Made by a program: the position numbers and the translations under genes. From Pseudotabrizicola sp. (GTDB lineage: Bacteria > Pseudomonadota > Alphaproteobacteria > Rhodobacterales > Rhodobacteraceae), in the NCBI RefSeq assembly GCF_030684215.1, contig NZ_JAUXOV010000076.1, forward strand, positions 124,001-188,000: a stretch of 64,000 bases of DNA, read 5' to 3'. Of this stretch, positions 27,404 to 40,849 are shown one piece after another (position 1 is the first letter of the stretch; each line of letters starts with the position of its first letter). The notes beneath the pieces are model-generated. The model was given only the letters and a program-made list of their open reading frames with translations, searched no databases and was not told the DNA's origin.

Positions 27404-28774
27404 TTACGCCAGCCGAGCCAACACCCGTGCCCAGGACCGGATGCCCTTGTGGAACGACTCCAGATCGTATTTCTCGTTCGGGCTGTGGATCAGGTCATCA
27501 TCGCGGCCAAAGCCGATCAGCATGGCGTCCATATCTAGATAGGTCTTGAAATACCCCGCAATCGGGATCGACCCACCACAGCCAACAAAGGCGGCGGGTT
27601 TGCCCCATTCGTCGGTCAGGGCTTGACGCGCGGCGTCAAAGGCCGGAGCCTCGACCGACATCACGCCTGCCGGGCTGTTGCCATGGCCATGGAAATCGAC
27701 CGTGCAGTCGGGCGGCAGTTGGGCCTGCACCCATGCGCGGAAATGGTCACGCAGCGCGTCTGGGTCTTGGCCTGCCACCAGACGGAACGACACTTTGGCA
27801 TGCGCCTCTGATGGCAGCACGGTCTTGAACCCTTCACCGGTGTAGCCGCCCCAGATGCCGTTGACCTCTGCCGTTGGGCGCGACCACAGCATTTCCAGCG
27901 GCGTGCGGTCCTGCTCGCCTGCCGGAACCGACAGGCCGACATCGCCAAGGAACTTTGCATGGTCAAAGGAAAGCGCCTGCCATTGGGCGCGGATGGCGTC
28001 GGGCAATTCCTGCACACCGTCATAGAAATGCGGCACTGCCACGCGGCCCTGATCATCGTGCAGGTTGCCAAGGATGCGGCTCAGTACCCGGATCGGGTTG
28101 ATCGCGGCACCGCCATACATGCCTGAATGCAGGTCTTTGTCGGGGCCGCGCACCGTCAGTTCTTCGCCCAACAGCCCGCGCAGCATGGTCACGATGGCGG
28201 GGGTGGTGTCTTCGAACATGCCGGTGTCGCAGATCAGGGCGATATCGGCACGCAGCTCGGCGGCGTTCTCTTGCATGAACGGGATCAGGCTGGGCGAGCC
28301 GGACTCTTCCTCGCCCTCTAAAAAGATCGTCAGTTTGCCGGGCAGGGTGCCATACACCGCTTTCCACGCGCGACACGCCTCCAGAAACGTCATCAGCTGG
28401 CCCTTGTCATCCGCCGATCCACGCCCCCGGATCACCCGGCCCTTGGCGGTATCCTGCACCTGAGGGTCAAACGGGTCGCGGTGCCACAGTGGCAGCGGAT
28501 CAACGGGCTGCACATCGTAATGGCCATAAAACAGCAGGTGCTTGTCGCCGGTGCCGCCATGTGCCACCACCATCGGATGACCGGGCGTCGGGCGGCTGGA
28601 GGCGTCAAAGCCAAGCGACTTCAGGTCATCGACCAGCCAGTCGGCGGCGCGGGCGCAATCGGCGGCATAGGCCGGGTCGGTCGATATCGAGGGGATTCGC
28701 AACAGATCCAGCAACCGGTCAACGGATTGCTCCAGATCGGTGTCGATACGGGTGAGGACTGTGTCCAGAGACAT
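27404..28774 (-). CDS. M20 family metallopeptidase (dipeptidase)
   Basis: 456 residues from ATG 28774 (MSLDTVLTRIDTDLEQ). Zinc-binding and catalytic motifs are HYDVQPVDP, GRGSADDKGQ and LEGEEESGSPSL. This is the M20 dipeptidase type (ArgE/DapE/CNDP-like) that hydrolyses small peptides in the cytoplasm. It probably leads a short transcript with the downstream GNAT gene. Confidence 0.92.
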   Translation of the reverse strand: MSLDTVLTRIDTDLEQSVDRLLDLLRIPSISTDPAYAADCARAADWLVDDLKSLGFDASSRPTPGHPMVVAHGGTGDKHLLFYGHYDVQPVDPLPLWHRDPFDPQVQDTAKGRVIRGRGSADDKGQLMTFLEACRAWKAVYGTLPGKLTIFLEGEEESGSPSLIPFMQENAAELRADIALICDTGMFEDTTPAIVTMLRGLLGEELTVRGPDKDLHSGMYGGAAINPIRVLSRILGNLHDDQGRVAVPHFYDGVQELPDAIRAQWQALSFDHAKFLGDVGLSVPAGEQDRTPLEMLWSRPTAEVNGIWGGYTGEGFKTVLPSEAHAKVSFRLVAGQDPDALRDHFRAWVQAQLPPDCTVDFHGHGNSPAGVMSVEAPAFDAARQALTDEWGKPAAFVGCGGSIPIAGYFKTYLDMDAMLIGFGRDDDLIHSPNEKYDLESFHKGIRSWARVLARLA

Positions 28775-28908
28775 GAATTCTTTCCGCTTCTCTAGGGAAT
28801 GTGAACGATTTGCCGACCGTAGCAGGAAGCAAGGCACTGTCCAGTGCCACCGCTTTGCGCTAAATCCTGTCCGGGGACGACGACTGCCGGATCGGCATTG
28901 GAGGAAGA

Positions 28909-29331
28909 ATGAGCAGTACAACCACGATCAGGATGGGCGTTTTCGCATGCGGCCTGATGGTCGGAGTAGCCGTGATCGCACCCGCAATGGCGCAGACCGT
29001 GCCGGTCGAGGCAGGTGTGAATGGCGGCTCTGCGGTCAACCTGCATCTGCACCCGTTCCTGACCCCGGACGAGGTGACAACCCTGCGACTTGTTGCGTCA
29101 AATGATCAGGCGCTGTCACTTTTCGTGACCAGCCGCACCGGCCACGCGGCCCTTGCTGTGTCGCCGGATGAGGGGTTCATAAGGGACGGCAGCGCCGTTG
29201 CCTCGGCGGTGGCTTTGGGTGATCTGCCCGATGCGGATGCCGCCCGCACCGCTGCTCTTGCGGCTTGTGACACGGCCCGCAAGGCCAAATCGCCCTGCGT
29301 TGTCGTGTTGGAGGTTGCCCCCGCGCGTTAA
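28909..29331 (+). CDS. Secreted protein of unknown function
   Basis: 140 residues. Signal peptide GVFACGLMVGVAVIAPAMA, then a mature part with HPFLTPDEVTTLRLVASN and two Cys near the C-terminus (LAACDTARKAKSPCVV). GGAGGAA precedes the ATG. It lies just upstream of hemA but 168 bases and an FnrL-type site intervene, so it is probably transcribed apart. No family is recognised. Confidence 0.72.
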   Translation: MSSTTTIRMGVFACGLMVGVAVIAPAMAQTVPVEAGVNGGSAVNLHLHPFLTPDEVTTLRLVASNDQALSLFVTSRTGHAALAVSPDEGFIRDGSAVASAVALGDLPDADAARTAALAACDTARKAKSPCVVVLEVAPAR

Positions 29332-29393
29332 GGCTACATCGCAGTGGCAAAGGCAAGGGGCGTCAAATTGCCCTGTTTCCAAACCTTTGCTTT

Positions 29394-29407
29394 TTGATGC
29401 AAGTCAA
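29394..29407 (+). promoter_or_regulatory. FnrL/FNR-type binding site upstream of hemA
   Basis: TTGAT-GCAA-GTCAA, nine of ten matches to TTGAT-N4-ATCAA, centred about 100 bases before the hemA ATG. FnrL control of hemA under low oxygen is known in Rhodobacter. Confidence 0.72.
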
Positions 29408-29499
29408 GGCAAGCCGCAGTTCTTTGCCCGATATCAGGGCATACCTGCATGCAAACTGCCCCTGCGCCGATCTGGCAGGGGTGCCACGGAGAAGACCCG

Positions 29500-30729
29500 A
29501 TGCGCTATGACACCGCTCTTGATGCCGCCCTGCAACGCCTGCATGACGAAGGGCGTTACCGCACATTTATTGATATTGAGCGGCAAAAGGGCCAGTTCCC
29601 GCATGCAGTCTGGACCCGGCCCGATGGCAGCACCAAAGACATCACCGTCTGGTGTGGCAATGATTATCTGGGCATGGGCCAGCATCCAGTCGTGTTGGCC
29701 GCCATGCACGAGGCGCTGGAGGCGACGGGTGCGGGGTCTGGCGGCACGCGCAATATTTCCGGCACCACGGTCTATCACAAACGGCTGGAGGCAGAGCTGG
29801 CCGATCTGCACGGCAAAGAGGCAGCTTTGGTGTTCACCAGCGCCTACATTGCCAATGATGCCACGCTGTCGGTCCTGCGCCAGATCTTCCCCGGCCTGAT
29901 CATCTATTCCGACGCGCTGAACCATGCGTCCATGATTGAAGGCGTGCGGCGCGGCGGCGGCGAAAAGCGTATTTTCCGCCACAATGATGTAGAGCATCTG
30001 CGCGCGCTGCTGGCGGCCGATGACCCGGACGCGCCCAAGCTGATTGCGTTCGAATCGATCTATTCGATGGATGGCGATTTCGGCCCGATTGCAGAGATCT
30101 GTGATCTTGCCGAAGAATTCGGCGCGCTGACCTATCTGGACGAGGTGCATGCCGTCGGAATGTATGGGCCACGCGGGGCAGGGGTCGCCGAACGCGATCA
30201 GCAGATGCACCGGGTGGATATAATCAATGCGACATTGGCCAAGGCGTATGGCGTGTTTGGTGGCTATATTGCTGCAAGTGCAAAGATGGTGGATGCGGTG
30301 CGTTCCTACGCCCCCGGGTTTATTTTCACCACGTCTTTGCCGCCAGCCGTGGCTGCAGGTGCCGCTGCAAGTGTGCGGTTTCTGAAAAACGATGAGGGGC
30401 AGAAGCTGCGCGATTTGCAGCAGTCCTATGCCCGCACGCTCAAGATGCGTCTGCGGGGGATGGGCCTGCCGATCATCGATCATGGGTCGCATATTGTGCC
30501 TGTGCATGTCGGTAACCCCATCCATTGTAAGATGCTGTCTGACATGCTGTTGGATCAGTTCGGTGTTTATGTGCAGCCGATCAACTTCCCGACTGTGCCG
30601 CGTGGCACTGAACGGCTGCGCTTTACCCCGTCACCTGTTCATGATTTCGGGCAAATTGATGCATTGGTCCGCGCGATGGATCACCTTTGGCGGCAATGTG
30701 CGCTGAATCGTGCCGAGGTATCGGCCTGA
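29500..30729 (+). CDS. hemA: 5-aminolevulinate synthase
   Basis: 409 residues from the ATG with GGAGAAG upstream; an in-frame ATG at 29449 lacks a site and homology. Fold-type I PLP enzyme: glycine-rich [11 protein letters not shown], Asp214 in LDEVHAVG and the PLP lysine Lys248 in [12 protein letters not shown], the same number as in Rhodobacter capsulatus. It condenses glycine and succinyl-CoA in the Shemin route, the first step of tetrapyrrole synthesis. Confidence 0.97.
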   Translation: MRYDTALDAALQRLHDEGRYRTFIDIERQKGQFPHAVWTRPDGSTKDITVWCGNDYLGMGQHPVVLAAMHEALEATGAGSGGTRNISGTTVYHKRLEAELADLHGKEAALVFTSAYIANDATLSVLRQIFPGLIIYSDALNHASMIEGVRRGGGEKRIFRHNDVEHLRALLAADDPDAPKLIAFESIYSMDGDFGPIAEICDLAEEFGALTYLDEVHAVGMYGPRGAGVAERDQQMHRVDIINATLAKAYGVFGGYIAASAKMVDAVRSYAPGFIFTTSLPPAVAAGAAASVRFLKNDEGQKLRDLQQSYARTLKMRLRGMGLPIIDHGSHIVPVHVGNPIHCKMLSDMLLDQFGVYVQPINFPTVPRGTERLRFTPSPVHDFGQIDALVRAMDHLWRQCALNRAEVSA

Positions 30730-30845
30730 GCGCTTTCTCGCAGGTGCAAAAGCCCTTGTGCTGTGGTAACGAATCCCTAATACGAGCAAAATGAGTCGTG
30801 ATCGAAACGGCTACGGGGACACAGGGTTTTCATGGGGCAGTGCGC

Positions 30846-32066
30846 ATGATCGGGCGGAGGGCGAAACCTTCGATGCCGGAGACTGAGGGGCCAAAGGGCT
30901 TTGACGACTTCGATTTGCGGTTGGGCGACCTTATGCGGGGCGAGCGCGCCACCATGGGGAAATCCTTGCTGGATGTTCAGCGCGAGCTGAAAATCAAGGC
31001 CGCATACATCGCCGCCATAGAGAACGCCGATATTTCAGCTTTTGAGACGCAGGGCTTTGTGGCCGGATATGTGCGGTCTTATGCGCGCTATCTGGGGATG
31101 GACCCGGATATGGCATTTGCCCGGTTCTCCAAAGAAGCGAATTTCGAAGTTGCCCACGGGATGAGCGCTGCGGCCTCATCCTCGGGGATGACCGCAGCCC
31201 GCTCGCGCAGCACGCAAGTGTTCAGCGATCCGCTGGCCAATCCCAATGCAAGCTTCATCCCGCGTGGCGAAAGCCTGTTTGCACGGGTCGAACCGGGCGC
31301 TGTCGGCTCGCTTGTGGTGCTGGTCGCGCTGATTGGGGCGATTGGCTATGGCGGCTGGTCAGTGCTGCAAGAGGTGCAGCGCGTGCAGCTTTCGCCGGTG
31401 GATCAAGCCCCGAGCGTGGTGGCCGAAATTGACCCCTTGGGCAATGTCAGTGGGTCCGCGCCTTTGGTGCGGTCAGCCCCGGCGGCAGAGACCGAGATGG
31501 CAGGTGCCGATCCTGTGCAGGGTCAGGCAGACCGGCTGGACCGTCTGTATCGTCCGCAGGCGCTGGATGTGCCGGTGCTAACCTCGCGTGACGGTCCGAT
31601 CGCGGCAATCAACCCGCGTCTGGCCAGTTCAGGCGCTTCTGCCGATGCTGTGAACGCAGCCCTTGCCGAAGCGCTTGGCACTGATGACCAGACTGTGCAG
31701 GTCGTCGCCCAAGCGCAGCCGGGGGTTGAACTTCTGGCCGTGCGCCCGTCATGGGTGCGGGTGTCGGCGGCAGATGGCACGGTTCTGTTTGAAAAGATCC
31801 TTGATGCGGGTGAGCGTTGGTCGGTGCCGCAACTCGAAGCGCCGCCAGTCTTGCGCGCGGGCAACTCTGGCTCGGTCTATTTTGCGGTGAACGGCCAGAC
31901 CTATGGCCCGGCTGCTCCCGGTGCGCAGGTGGTGCGGAATGTCGCGCTGTCGCCAGAGGCGCTGACCGAAAAGTTCGCCGTAGCTGATCTGAGCCGAGAC
32001 GCTGATCTGGCGGCGATTGTGAACGTCGCCGATGCGTCTACGATTTTGAATGCGCCGTCACAGTAG
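30846..32066 (+). CDS. rodZ: RodZ-like helix-turn-helix membrane protein
   Basis: 406 residues from ATG 30846 (GGGG about 8 bases upstream); a GTG at 30798 is also in frame. Cytosolic HTH at about 24-90 (LRLGDLMRGERATMGKSLLD, KIKAAYIAAIENADISAF), one membrane span at ~154-172, an Ala/Pro-rich linker and a C-terminal DUF4115 beta domain (WVRVSAADGTVLFEKILDAG). RodZ links MreB to the elongasome. A hairpin follows, then ispG, a common alphaproteobacterial neighbour. Confidence 0.9.
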   Translation: MIGRRAKPSMPETEGPKGFDDFDLRLGDLMRGERATMGKSLLDVQRELKIKAAYIAAIENADISAFETQGFVAGYVRSYARYLGMDPDMAFARFSKEANFEVAHGMSAAASSSGMTAARSRSTQVFSDPLANPNASFIPRGESLFARVEPGAVGSLVVLVALIGAIGYGGWSVLQEVQRVQLSPVDQAPSVVAEIDPLGNVSGSAPLVRSAPAAETEMAGADPVQGQADRLDRLYRPQALDVPVLTSRDGPIAAINPRLASSGASADAVNAALAEALGTDDQTVQVVAQAQPGVELLAVRPSWVRVSAADGTVLFEKILDAGERWSVPQLEAPPVLRAGNSGSVYFAVNGQTYGPAAPGAQVVRNVALSPEALTEKFAVADLSRDADLAAIVNVADASTILNAPSQ

Positions 32067-32111
32067 GGCTGCCACAACCGGTTCGGCGCAGTAAATCTGT
32101 CAATCGTGATT

Positions 32112-32149
32112 GACAAAGCCGCCCTTGGCATTGCCGGGGCGGCTTTGTC
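32112..32149 (+). terminator. Hairpin after rodZ
   Basis: GACAAAGCCGCC pairs with GGCGGCTTTGTC. The following T tract is weak, so termination may be partial, allowing read-through into ispG. Confidence 0.6.
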
Positions 32150-32189
32150 GTCTTATCAAGGGGCAAACTGTCAAAGGACCTGTGCATCG

Positions 32190-33326
32190 ATGAGCCACAA
32201 TCCCATCCGCCCTTGGCGCAACATCTATCGCCGCAAGTCGCGCCAGATCAGCGTGGGCAAGGTGCTTGTCGGGGGCGACGCGCCGATCTCGGTGCAGACG
32301 ATGACCAACACGCTGACCACCGATATCGCCGCCACGATTGAACAGATCCAGCGCGCGGCAATTGCCGGGTGCGATATCGTACGGGTGTCCACCCCCGATC
32401 AGGACAGCACGCGGGCCCTGCGCGAGATTTGCGCCGAAAGTCCGGTGCCGATCGTGGCCGATATCCATTTCCACTACAAACGCGCGATTGAGGCTGCCGA
32501 GGCGGGCGCTGCCTGTCTGCGCATCAACCCCGGTAATATCGGCGACGCCAAGCGCGTGGCCGAAGTGGTGCGCGCCGCTAAAGACCACGGGTGCAGCATC
32601 CGCATCGGGGTGAATGCTGGCAGTCTGGAAAAGCACTTGCTGGACAAATACGGCGAGCCTTGCCCGGACGCGATGGTTGAATCAGGGCTGGACCATATCA
32701 AGCTGTTGCAGGACAACGATTTCCACGAATTCAAGATTTCGGTGAAAGCGTCCGATGTGTTCATGGCCGCCGCCGCCTATCAACAATTGGCCGAAGCCAC
32801 CGATGCGCCGATCCACCTTGGCATCACCGAGGCAGGCGGCTTGCAATCCGGCACGGTGAAATCGGCCATCGGGCTTGGCAACCTGTTGTGGATGGGGATT
32901 GGCGACACGATCCGGGTGTCTTTGTCGGCGGACCCGGTCGAGGAGGTCAAGGTCGGGTTGGAGATCCTGAAATCCCTTGGCCTGCGACATCGCGGCGTGA
33001 CGATCATTTCCTGCCCGTCCTGCGCGCGCCAAGGCTTTGACGTGATCAAGACCGTCACTGCGCTAGAGGACCGTCTGGCCCACATCACCACCAGCCTGTC
33101 ACTGTCGATCATCGGCTGTGTGGTAAACGGCCCCGGCGAGGCGCTGATGACCGACATCGGCTTTACCGGCGGCGGGGCAGGGTCGGGGATGGTTTACCTG
33201 GCGGGCAAGCAAAGCCACAAGTTGGGCAATGAGGCGATGATTGACCACATTGTTGATCTGGTCGAGAAAAAGGCCGGTGAGATTGAGGCGGCGCAGGCCG
33301 AGGCTGAAGCGCAAGCCGCCGAATAG
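32190..33326 (+). CDS. ispG: 4-hydroxy-3-methylbut-2-en-1-yl diphosphate synthase
   Basis: 378 residues starting [17 protein letters not shown], the usual start; AGGA lies ~10 bases upstream. TIM-barrel N-terminus ([11 protein letters not shown]) and [4Fe-4S] cysteines in SCPSCARQ and CVVNGPGEA. It makes HMBPP from MEcPP in the non-mevalonate isoprenoid pathway. The short E/A-rich C-terminal tail is common in the order. Confidence 0.96.
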   Translation: MSHNPIRPWRNIYRRKSRQISVGKVLVGGDAPISVQTMTNTLTTDIAATIEQIQRAAIAGCDIVRVSTPDQDSTRALREICAESPVPIVADIHFHYKRAIEAAEAGAACLRINPGNIGDAKRVAEVVRAAKDHGCSIRIGVNAGSLEKHLLDKYGEPCPDAMVESGLDHIKLLQDNDFHEFKISVKASDVFMAAAAYQQLAEATDAPIHLGITEAGGLQSGTVKSAIGLGNLLWMGIGDTIRVSLSADPVEEVKVGLEILKSLGLRHRGVTIISCPSCARQGFDVIKTVTALEDRLAHITTSLSLSIIGCVVNGPGEALMTDIGFTGGGAGSGMVYLAGKQSHKLGNEAMIDHIVDLVEKKAGEIEAAQAEAEAQAAE

Positions 33327-33328
33327 TC

Positions 33329-34465
33329 TCAGCGCCCGCGCCAGACCCAGCCGCCACCCAGCACGCGGCCGCCTTTGGGTGCATAAAACACACAGGCCTG
33401 CCCGGCGCTGACGCCGTCTTCGGGGTCCAGCAGTTCCACCTCTGCTTCCGTTGCTGACAGCGGACGGATTACAGCGGGGCGTGGCGGGCGGGTCGAGCGC
33501 ACTTTGACATGCACCTGCCATTCGGCGGCAGAATCGAACGGCGCATCGCCAAGCCAGTTCACCTCACGCACCGGAATCGTGCGGGTCGCCAGCGATTCAC
33601 GTGGGCCTACGATTACGCGCCGCGTCTCCGGGTCCAGCCGCACCACATACAGCGGATCACCCAAGCCGCCGATGCCAAGCCCCTTGCGCTGCCCGATGGT
33701 GTAATGGATCACGCCGCGATGCTGGCCCAGCACGCGGCCTTCCATATCCACAATCTCGCCGGGATCGGCAGCACCGGGGCGCAGCTTTTCGATCACCGCC
33801 GCATAATTGCCATTGGGCACAAAGCAGATATCCTGACTGTCCGGCTTGTCAGCCACCGGCAGGCCGTATTTCGCAGCCAGAGCGCGAGTGTCGGCTTTGG
33901 ATTGCAGATGGCCCAAGGGAAACCGCAGGTAGGCCAGTTGCTCTGCCGTGGTCGAGAACAGGAAATAGCTTTGGTCGCGGTTGGCATCGGCGGCGGAATG
34001 CAACTCCGCCCCCGCATCGCCCATCTTGCGCTGGATGTAATGCCCGGTGGCCATGCAATCGGCGTCAAGATCTTTGGCGGTGGCTAGCAGATCCTTGAAC
34101 TTCACCCGTTCATTGCAGCGAATGCAGGGCACCGGAGTCGCCCCGGCCAGATAAGCGTCGGCAAACTCCTCCATCACGGCTTCGCGGAAGGTGTTTTCAT
34201 AATCCAGCACATAATGCGGAAAGCCCATGGTTTCGGCCACGCGCCGCGCGTCGTGAATGTCACGCCCCGCGCAGCAAGCGCCCTTTTTCGCCAAGGCCGC
34301 GCCATGGTCGTAAAGCTGCAAGGTCACGCCGACCACATCATAGCCTTCGTCTTTCAGCATGGCGGCTACAACCGACGAATCCACGCCGCCCGACATCGCC
34401 ACTACGACACGGGTGGCGGATGGCGGCTTCGGCAGCCCCAGCGAGTTCAGCGGGTGGTCCAGCAT
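33329..34465 (-). CDS. mnmA: tRNA-specific 2-thiouridylase MnmA
   Basis: 378 residues from ATG 34465 (GAGAGG 8 bases upstream). PP-loop [10 protein letters not shown], catalytic cysteines in [10 protein letters not shown] and [10 protein letters not shown], and the tRNA-binding block [19 protein letters not shown]. It thiolates U34 of tRNA-Glu, -Gln and -Lys. It ends 2 bases from the ispG stop on the opposite strand, with no terminator between them. Confidence 0.96.
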   Translation of the reverse strand: MLDHPLNSLGLPKPPSATRVVVAMSGGVDSSVVAAMLKDEGYDVVGVTLQLYDHGAALAKKGACCAGRDIHDARRVAETMGFPHYVLDYENTFREAVMEEFADAYLAGATPVPCIRCNERVKFKDLLATAKDLDADCMATGHYIQRKMGDAGAELHSAADANRDQSYFLFSTTAEQLAYLRFPLGHLQSKADTRALAAKYGLPVADKPDSQDICFVPNGNYAAVIEKLRPGAADPGEIVDMEGRVLGQHRGVIHYTIGQRKGLGIGGLGDPLYVVRLDPETRRVIVGPRESLATRTIPVREVNWLGDAPFDSAAEWQVHVKVRSTRPPRPAVIRPLSATEAEVELLDPEDGVSAGQACVFYAPKGGRVLGGGWVWRGR

Positions 34466-34601
34466 TGTCAAACCTCTCGGGAATTGAGCGCAATATAAGA
34501 AAATGCGCGACACTCTCAACCCCTGCTGTGCCGTAACCTTCACCTTCGCTTAAGTCAGATGGGTCACGGTTGCGGCATGCCGGGTGGACCAACGGAAAGA
34601 C

Positions 34602-34886
34602 ATGGCCATGTATCTGAAACGACTGGACGGACCGCGACAGGTGACATTGCCTGATGGCAGCATTCTTACGCGGGCAGATTTGCCCAGCCCTCAAACGCGC
34701 CGCTGGGTTGCCAGCCGCAAGGCTGTGGTGGTGCGCGCGGTGGTTTACGGCTTGATTCCTGAAGCCGAGGCGCTGGAACGCTATTCCTTGTCCGAAGAAG
34801 AATTTGCCTTTTGGCGGCAAGCGGTAGAGCAGCATGGTGATGTTGCTCTGAAAGTGACCACCATTCAAAAATACAGACAACTTTAA
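34602..34886 (+). CDS. sciP: CtrA inhibitor SciP (DUF1153)
   Basis: 94 residues. MYLKRLDGPRQVTLPDG, TRRWVASRKAVVVRAVVYGL and the helix-turn-helix YSLSEEEFAFWRQAVEQHG are the DUF1153/SciP pattern. In Caulobacter SciP binds CtrA and blocks transcription activation. The ATG at 34602 is chosen for GGAAAG just upstream; ATG 34608 is possible. It lies immediately before ctrA. Confidence 0.92.
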   Translation: MAMYLKRLDGPRQVTLPDGSILTRADLPSPQTRRWVASRKAVVVRAVVYGLIPEAEALERYSLSEEEFAFWRQAVEQHGDVALKVTTIQKYRQL

Positions 34887-34924
34887 GTTGTTTTTATTTC
34901 GCGCTCAGGCAGAGTAACCCTCAG

Positions 34925-34952
34925 TTAACCATTCCCCCTCAATGTCGTTAAC
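34925..34952 (+). promoter_or_regulatory. Possible CtrA half-sites before ctrA
   Basis: Two TTAAC motifs at 34925-34929 and 34948-34952, 23 bases apart. The full CtrA site is TTAA-N7-TTAA, so these are half-sites at two-turn spacing. Autoregulation is an inference. Confidence 0.35.
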
Positions 34953-34980
34953 GAACCTGGCTGTTGCGGAGTTTTTAAAG

Positions 34981-35688
34981 ATGCGAATTCTACTTGTTGA
35001 GGACGACCCTACCACGTCACGCAGTATCGAACTGATGCTGACCCATGCAAACCTGAACGTCTATTGCACCGATTTGGGCGAAGACGGCATAGATCTGGCA
35101 AAACTCTATGATTATGATCTGATTCTTCTGGATCTGAACCTGCCTGACATGTCTGGGCATGAGGTGTTGCGCCAATTGCGGCTGGCCCGGATTGAGACGC
35201 CTATTCTGATTCTTTCAGGGTCGGATGACACCGATTCAAAGCTCAAAGGATTTGGCTTCGGTGCCGATGATTATTTGACAAAACCTTTTCATCGCGAAGA
35301 ATTGGTCGCCCGTATTCACGCCATTATCCGCCGCTCCAAAGGCCACAGCCAATCGGTGATTGTCACCGGTAAGGTTAATGTCAACCTTGATGCCAAAACG
35401 GTTGAGGTGGACAGCAAGACCGTGCATCTGACCGGCAAAGAATATCAAATGCTGGAACTTTTATCCTTGCGCAAAGGCACCACGCTGACGAAAGAAATGT
35501 TTCTGAACCATCTTTACGGCGGCATGGACGAGCCGGAATTGAAGATCATCGATGTGTTCATCTGCAAACTGCGCAAAAAACTGTCCGAGGCGACGGGCGG
35601 GGAGAATTACATCGAAACCGTCTGGGGCCGGGGCTATGTTCTGCGCGATCCGGTGGGTGTACAACGCAAGATGGCCGCCAGCGCCTGA
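34981..35688 (+). CDS. ctrA: Cell cycle response regulator CtrA
   Basis: 235 residues. N-terminal receiver [20 protein letters not shown] with phospho-acceptor Asp51 ([11 protein letters not shown]), the same position as in Caulobacter. C-terminal OmpR-type winged helix has [17 protein letters not shown] and [14 protein letters not shown]. In Rhodobacterales CtrA mainly controls motility, gene transfer agents and related late functions and is not essential. Adjacent to its inhibitor sciP. Confidence 0.97.
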   Translation: MRILLVEDDPTTSRSIELMLTHANLNVYCTDLGEDGIDLAKLYDYDLILLDLNLPDMSGHEVLRQLRLARIETPILILSGSDDTDSKLKGFGFGADDYLTKPFHREELVARIHAIIRRSKGHSQSVIVTGKVNVNLDAKTVEVDSKTVHLTGKEYQMLELLSLRKGTTLTKEMFLNHLYGGMDEPELKIIDVFICKLRKKLSEATGGENYIETVWGRGYVLRDPVGVQRKMAASA

Positions 35689-39941
<4,253 letters not shown>

Positions 39942-39968
39942 CCCTGTAATCCCGGTTTGTTCTTAAAT

Positions 39969-39983
39969 GTTCTTAAAAAGTTC
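39969..39983 (+). promoter_or_regulatory. Alphaproteobacterial SOS (LexA) box
   Basis: GTTCTTAAAAAGTTC, a perfect GTTC-N7-GTTC. A third GTTC lies 10 bases upstream (39959). It sits 58 bases before the ATG of the 39-residue peptide gene and after the recG stop, so it most likely serves the peptide gene. Confidence 0.78.
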
Positions 39984-40040
39984 TTTACAGGTTAACGCTG
40001 ATATGAGAACAATATAGCAACAAGCAAGCAGGAGGAAGCC

Positions 40041-40160
40041 ATGGTCGCCCAAGTCAAAGACATCGTCACCCGGTCCCGTGCAACGTTGATTGAGGATCTT
40101 TTGGGCGTCGTTGCCCTGTTTGCCACGCTTTTTGTTTGCCTGTCCTTTACCTCGTTCTGA
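40041..40160 (+). CDS. 39-residue single-span membrane peptide, predicted SOS-controlled
   Basis: 39 codons: a cytosolic amphipathic start (MVAQVKDIVTRSRATLIED) and one hydrophobic span (LLGVVALFATLFVCLSF) ending TSF. A strong AGGAGGAAG lies before the ATG. An SOS box (39969) is the only clear upstream signal. Its size and topology recall the SOS-induced division inhibitor SidA of Caulobacter (29 residues, one span), but I see no sequence evidence of homology. It ends 82 bases before a strong terminator, so it has its own complete transcription unit. Confidence 0.75.
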   Translation: MVAQVKDIVTRSRATLIEDLLGVVALFATLFVCLSFTSF

Positions 40161-40244
40161 CACTGCCTGCGGTCTGCCCGATCGCGCGCCCTGCATCTGT
40201 CCCCAAGTGATGCCCTTCGCGCGCACCAGACACGCCACTTGCCG

Positions 40245-40276
40245 CCGCCGTCGATCAGACGCGCGGCGGTTTTTTT
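40245..40276 (+). terminator. Rho-independent terminator after the 39-residue peptide gene
   Basis: CCGCCG / CGGCGG with an inner CGTC/GACG pairing and seven T. Confidence 0.78.
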
Positions 40277-40287
40277 ATGGCTGATGG

Positions 40288-40785
40288 TCAGCTTTGGGGC
40301 AGGGTCTGTGTCATCGCGGCGGCTTCGGCTGCTGCCTCAATCGCCAGCAGGATAGAGGCATGGCGGTTTTTGTAGTCGCGCGCCGGGGTCAGCACCACAA
40401 ACCCATCAAAGGGCGCGGGCGGAACCGGGCCCGCGTCTTTCAGCATAGCGCGCAAGGCGTCGCGGCCAAGTGCCAGTTCAGCCGCCGTGCGCCCGATCAC
40501 GACATGGCCCAGCACCGCAGCAGCCGCCTGACCCAAGGCGCAGGCTTTGACATCTTGTGCAAACGCGGCCACCCGGCCAGCTTCCATCACCAGATCAACC
40601 GTCACCGTAGACCCGCACAAGGGCGAGCGTTTGCGCACCGTCGCTTGCGGTGCGGGCAGGCGGCCATGATGCGGCACATCCGCCGCAAGGGCGAGGATCT
40701 GGCCGGAATAAAGTTTGATCAGGTCGGTGTCGCTCATGTTTGTCCGGTTGCCTTCGCTCATGTTTGTCCGGTCGCCTTGGCTCAT
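40288..40785 (-). CDS. IscU/NifU-like iron-sulfur scaffold with duplicated start
   Basis: 165 residues. IscU-like core from DLIKLYSGQILALAAD, with Cys57 in SPLCGSTV and Cys82 in VKACALGQA. The third canonical ligand position reads His (KNRHASILLA, His142) instead of Cys. The start is ATG 40785 because AAAGGA lies 7 bases upstream. Two more in-frame ATGs (40761, 40737) arise from a 24-base tandem repeat, giving MSQGDRTN-MSEGNRTN-MSDTD. Role in Fe-S assembly is inferred. Confidence 0.8.
   Translation of the reverse strand: MSQGDRTNMSEGNRTNMSDTDLIKLYSGQILALAADVPHHGRLPAPQATVRKRSPLCGSTVTVDLVMEAGRVAAFAQDVKACALGQAAAAVLGHVVIGRTAAELALGRDALRAMLKDAGPVPPAPFDGFVVLTPARDYKNRHASILLAIEAAAEAAAMTQTLPQS
40738..40785 (-). 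repeat. Two tandem 24-base repeats at the IscU-like start
   Basis: Units 40762-40785 and 40738-40761 agree at 22 of 24 positions. Each starts with ATG and ends ACCGGACAAAC just before the next ATG. Confidence 0.9.
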
Positions 40786-40849
40786 GGCGCTTTTCCTTTG
40801 GTCAATCCTTAGATAGACCGATCCCTCGCGCCCGCCAAGGAGAACCCCG

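Noticed and set aside
39959-39972. GTTC-N6-GTTC as a second LexA box overlapping the first
   Set aside because: The spacing is six rather than seven, so it was kept only as an extra half-site.
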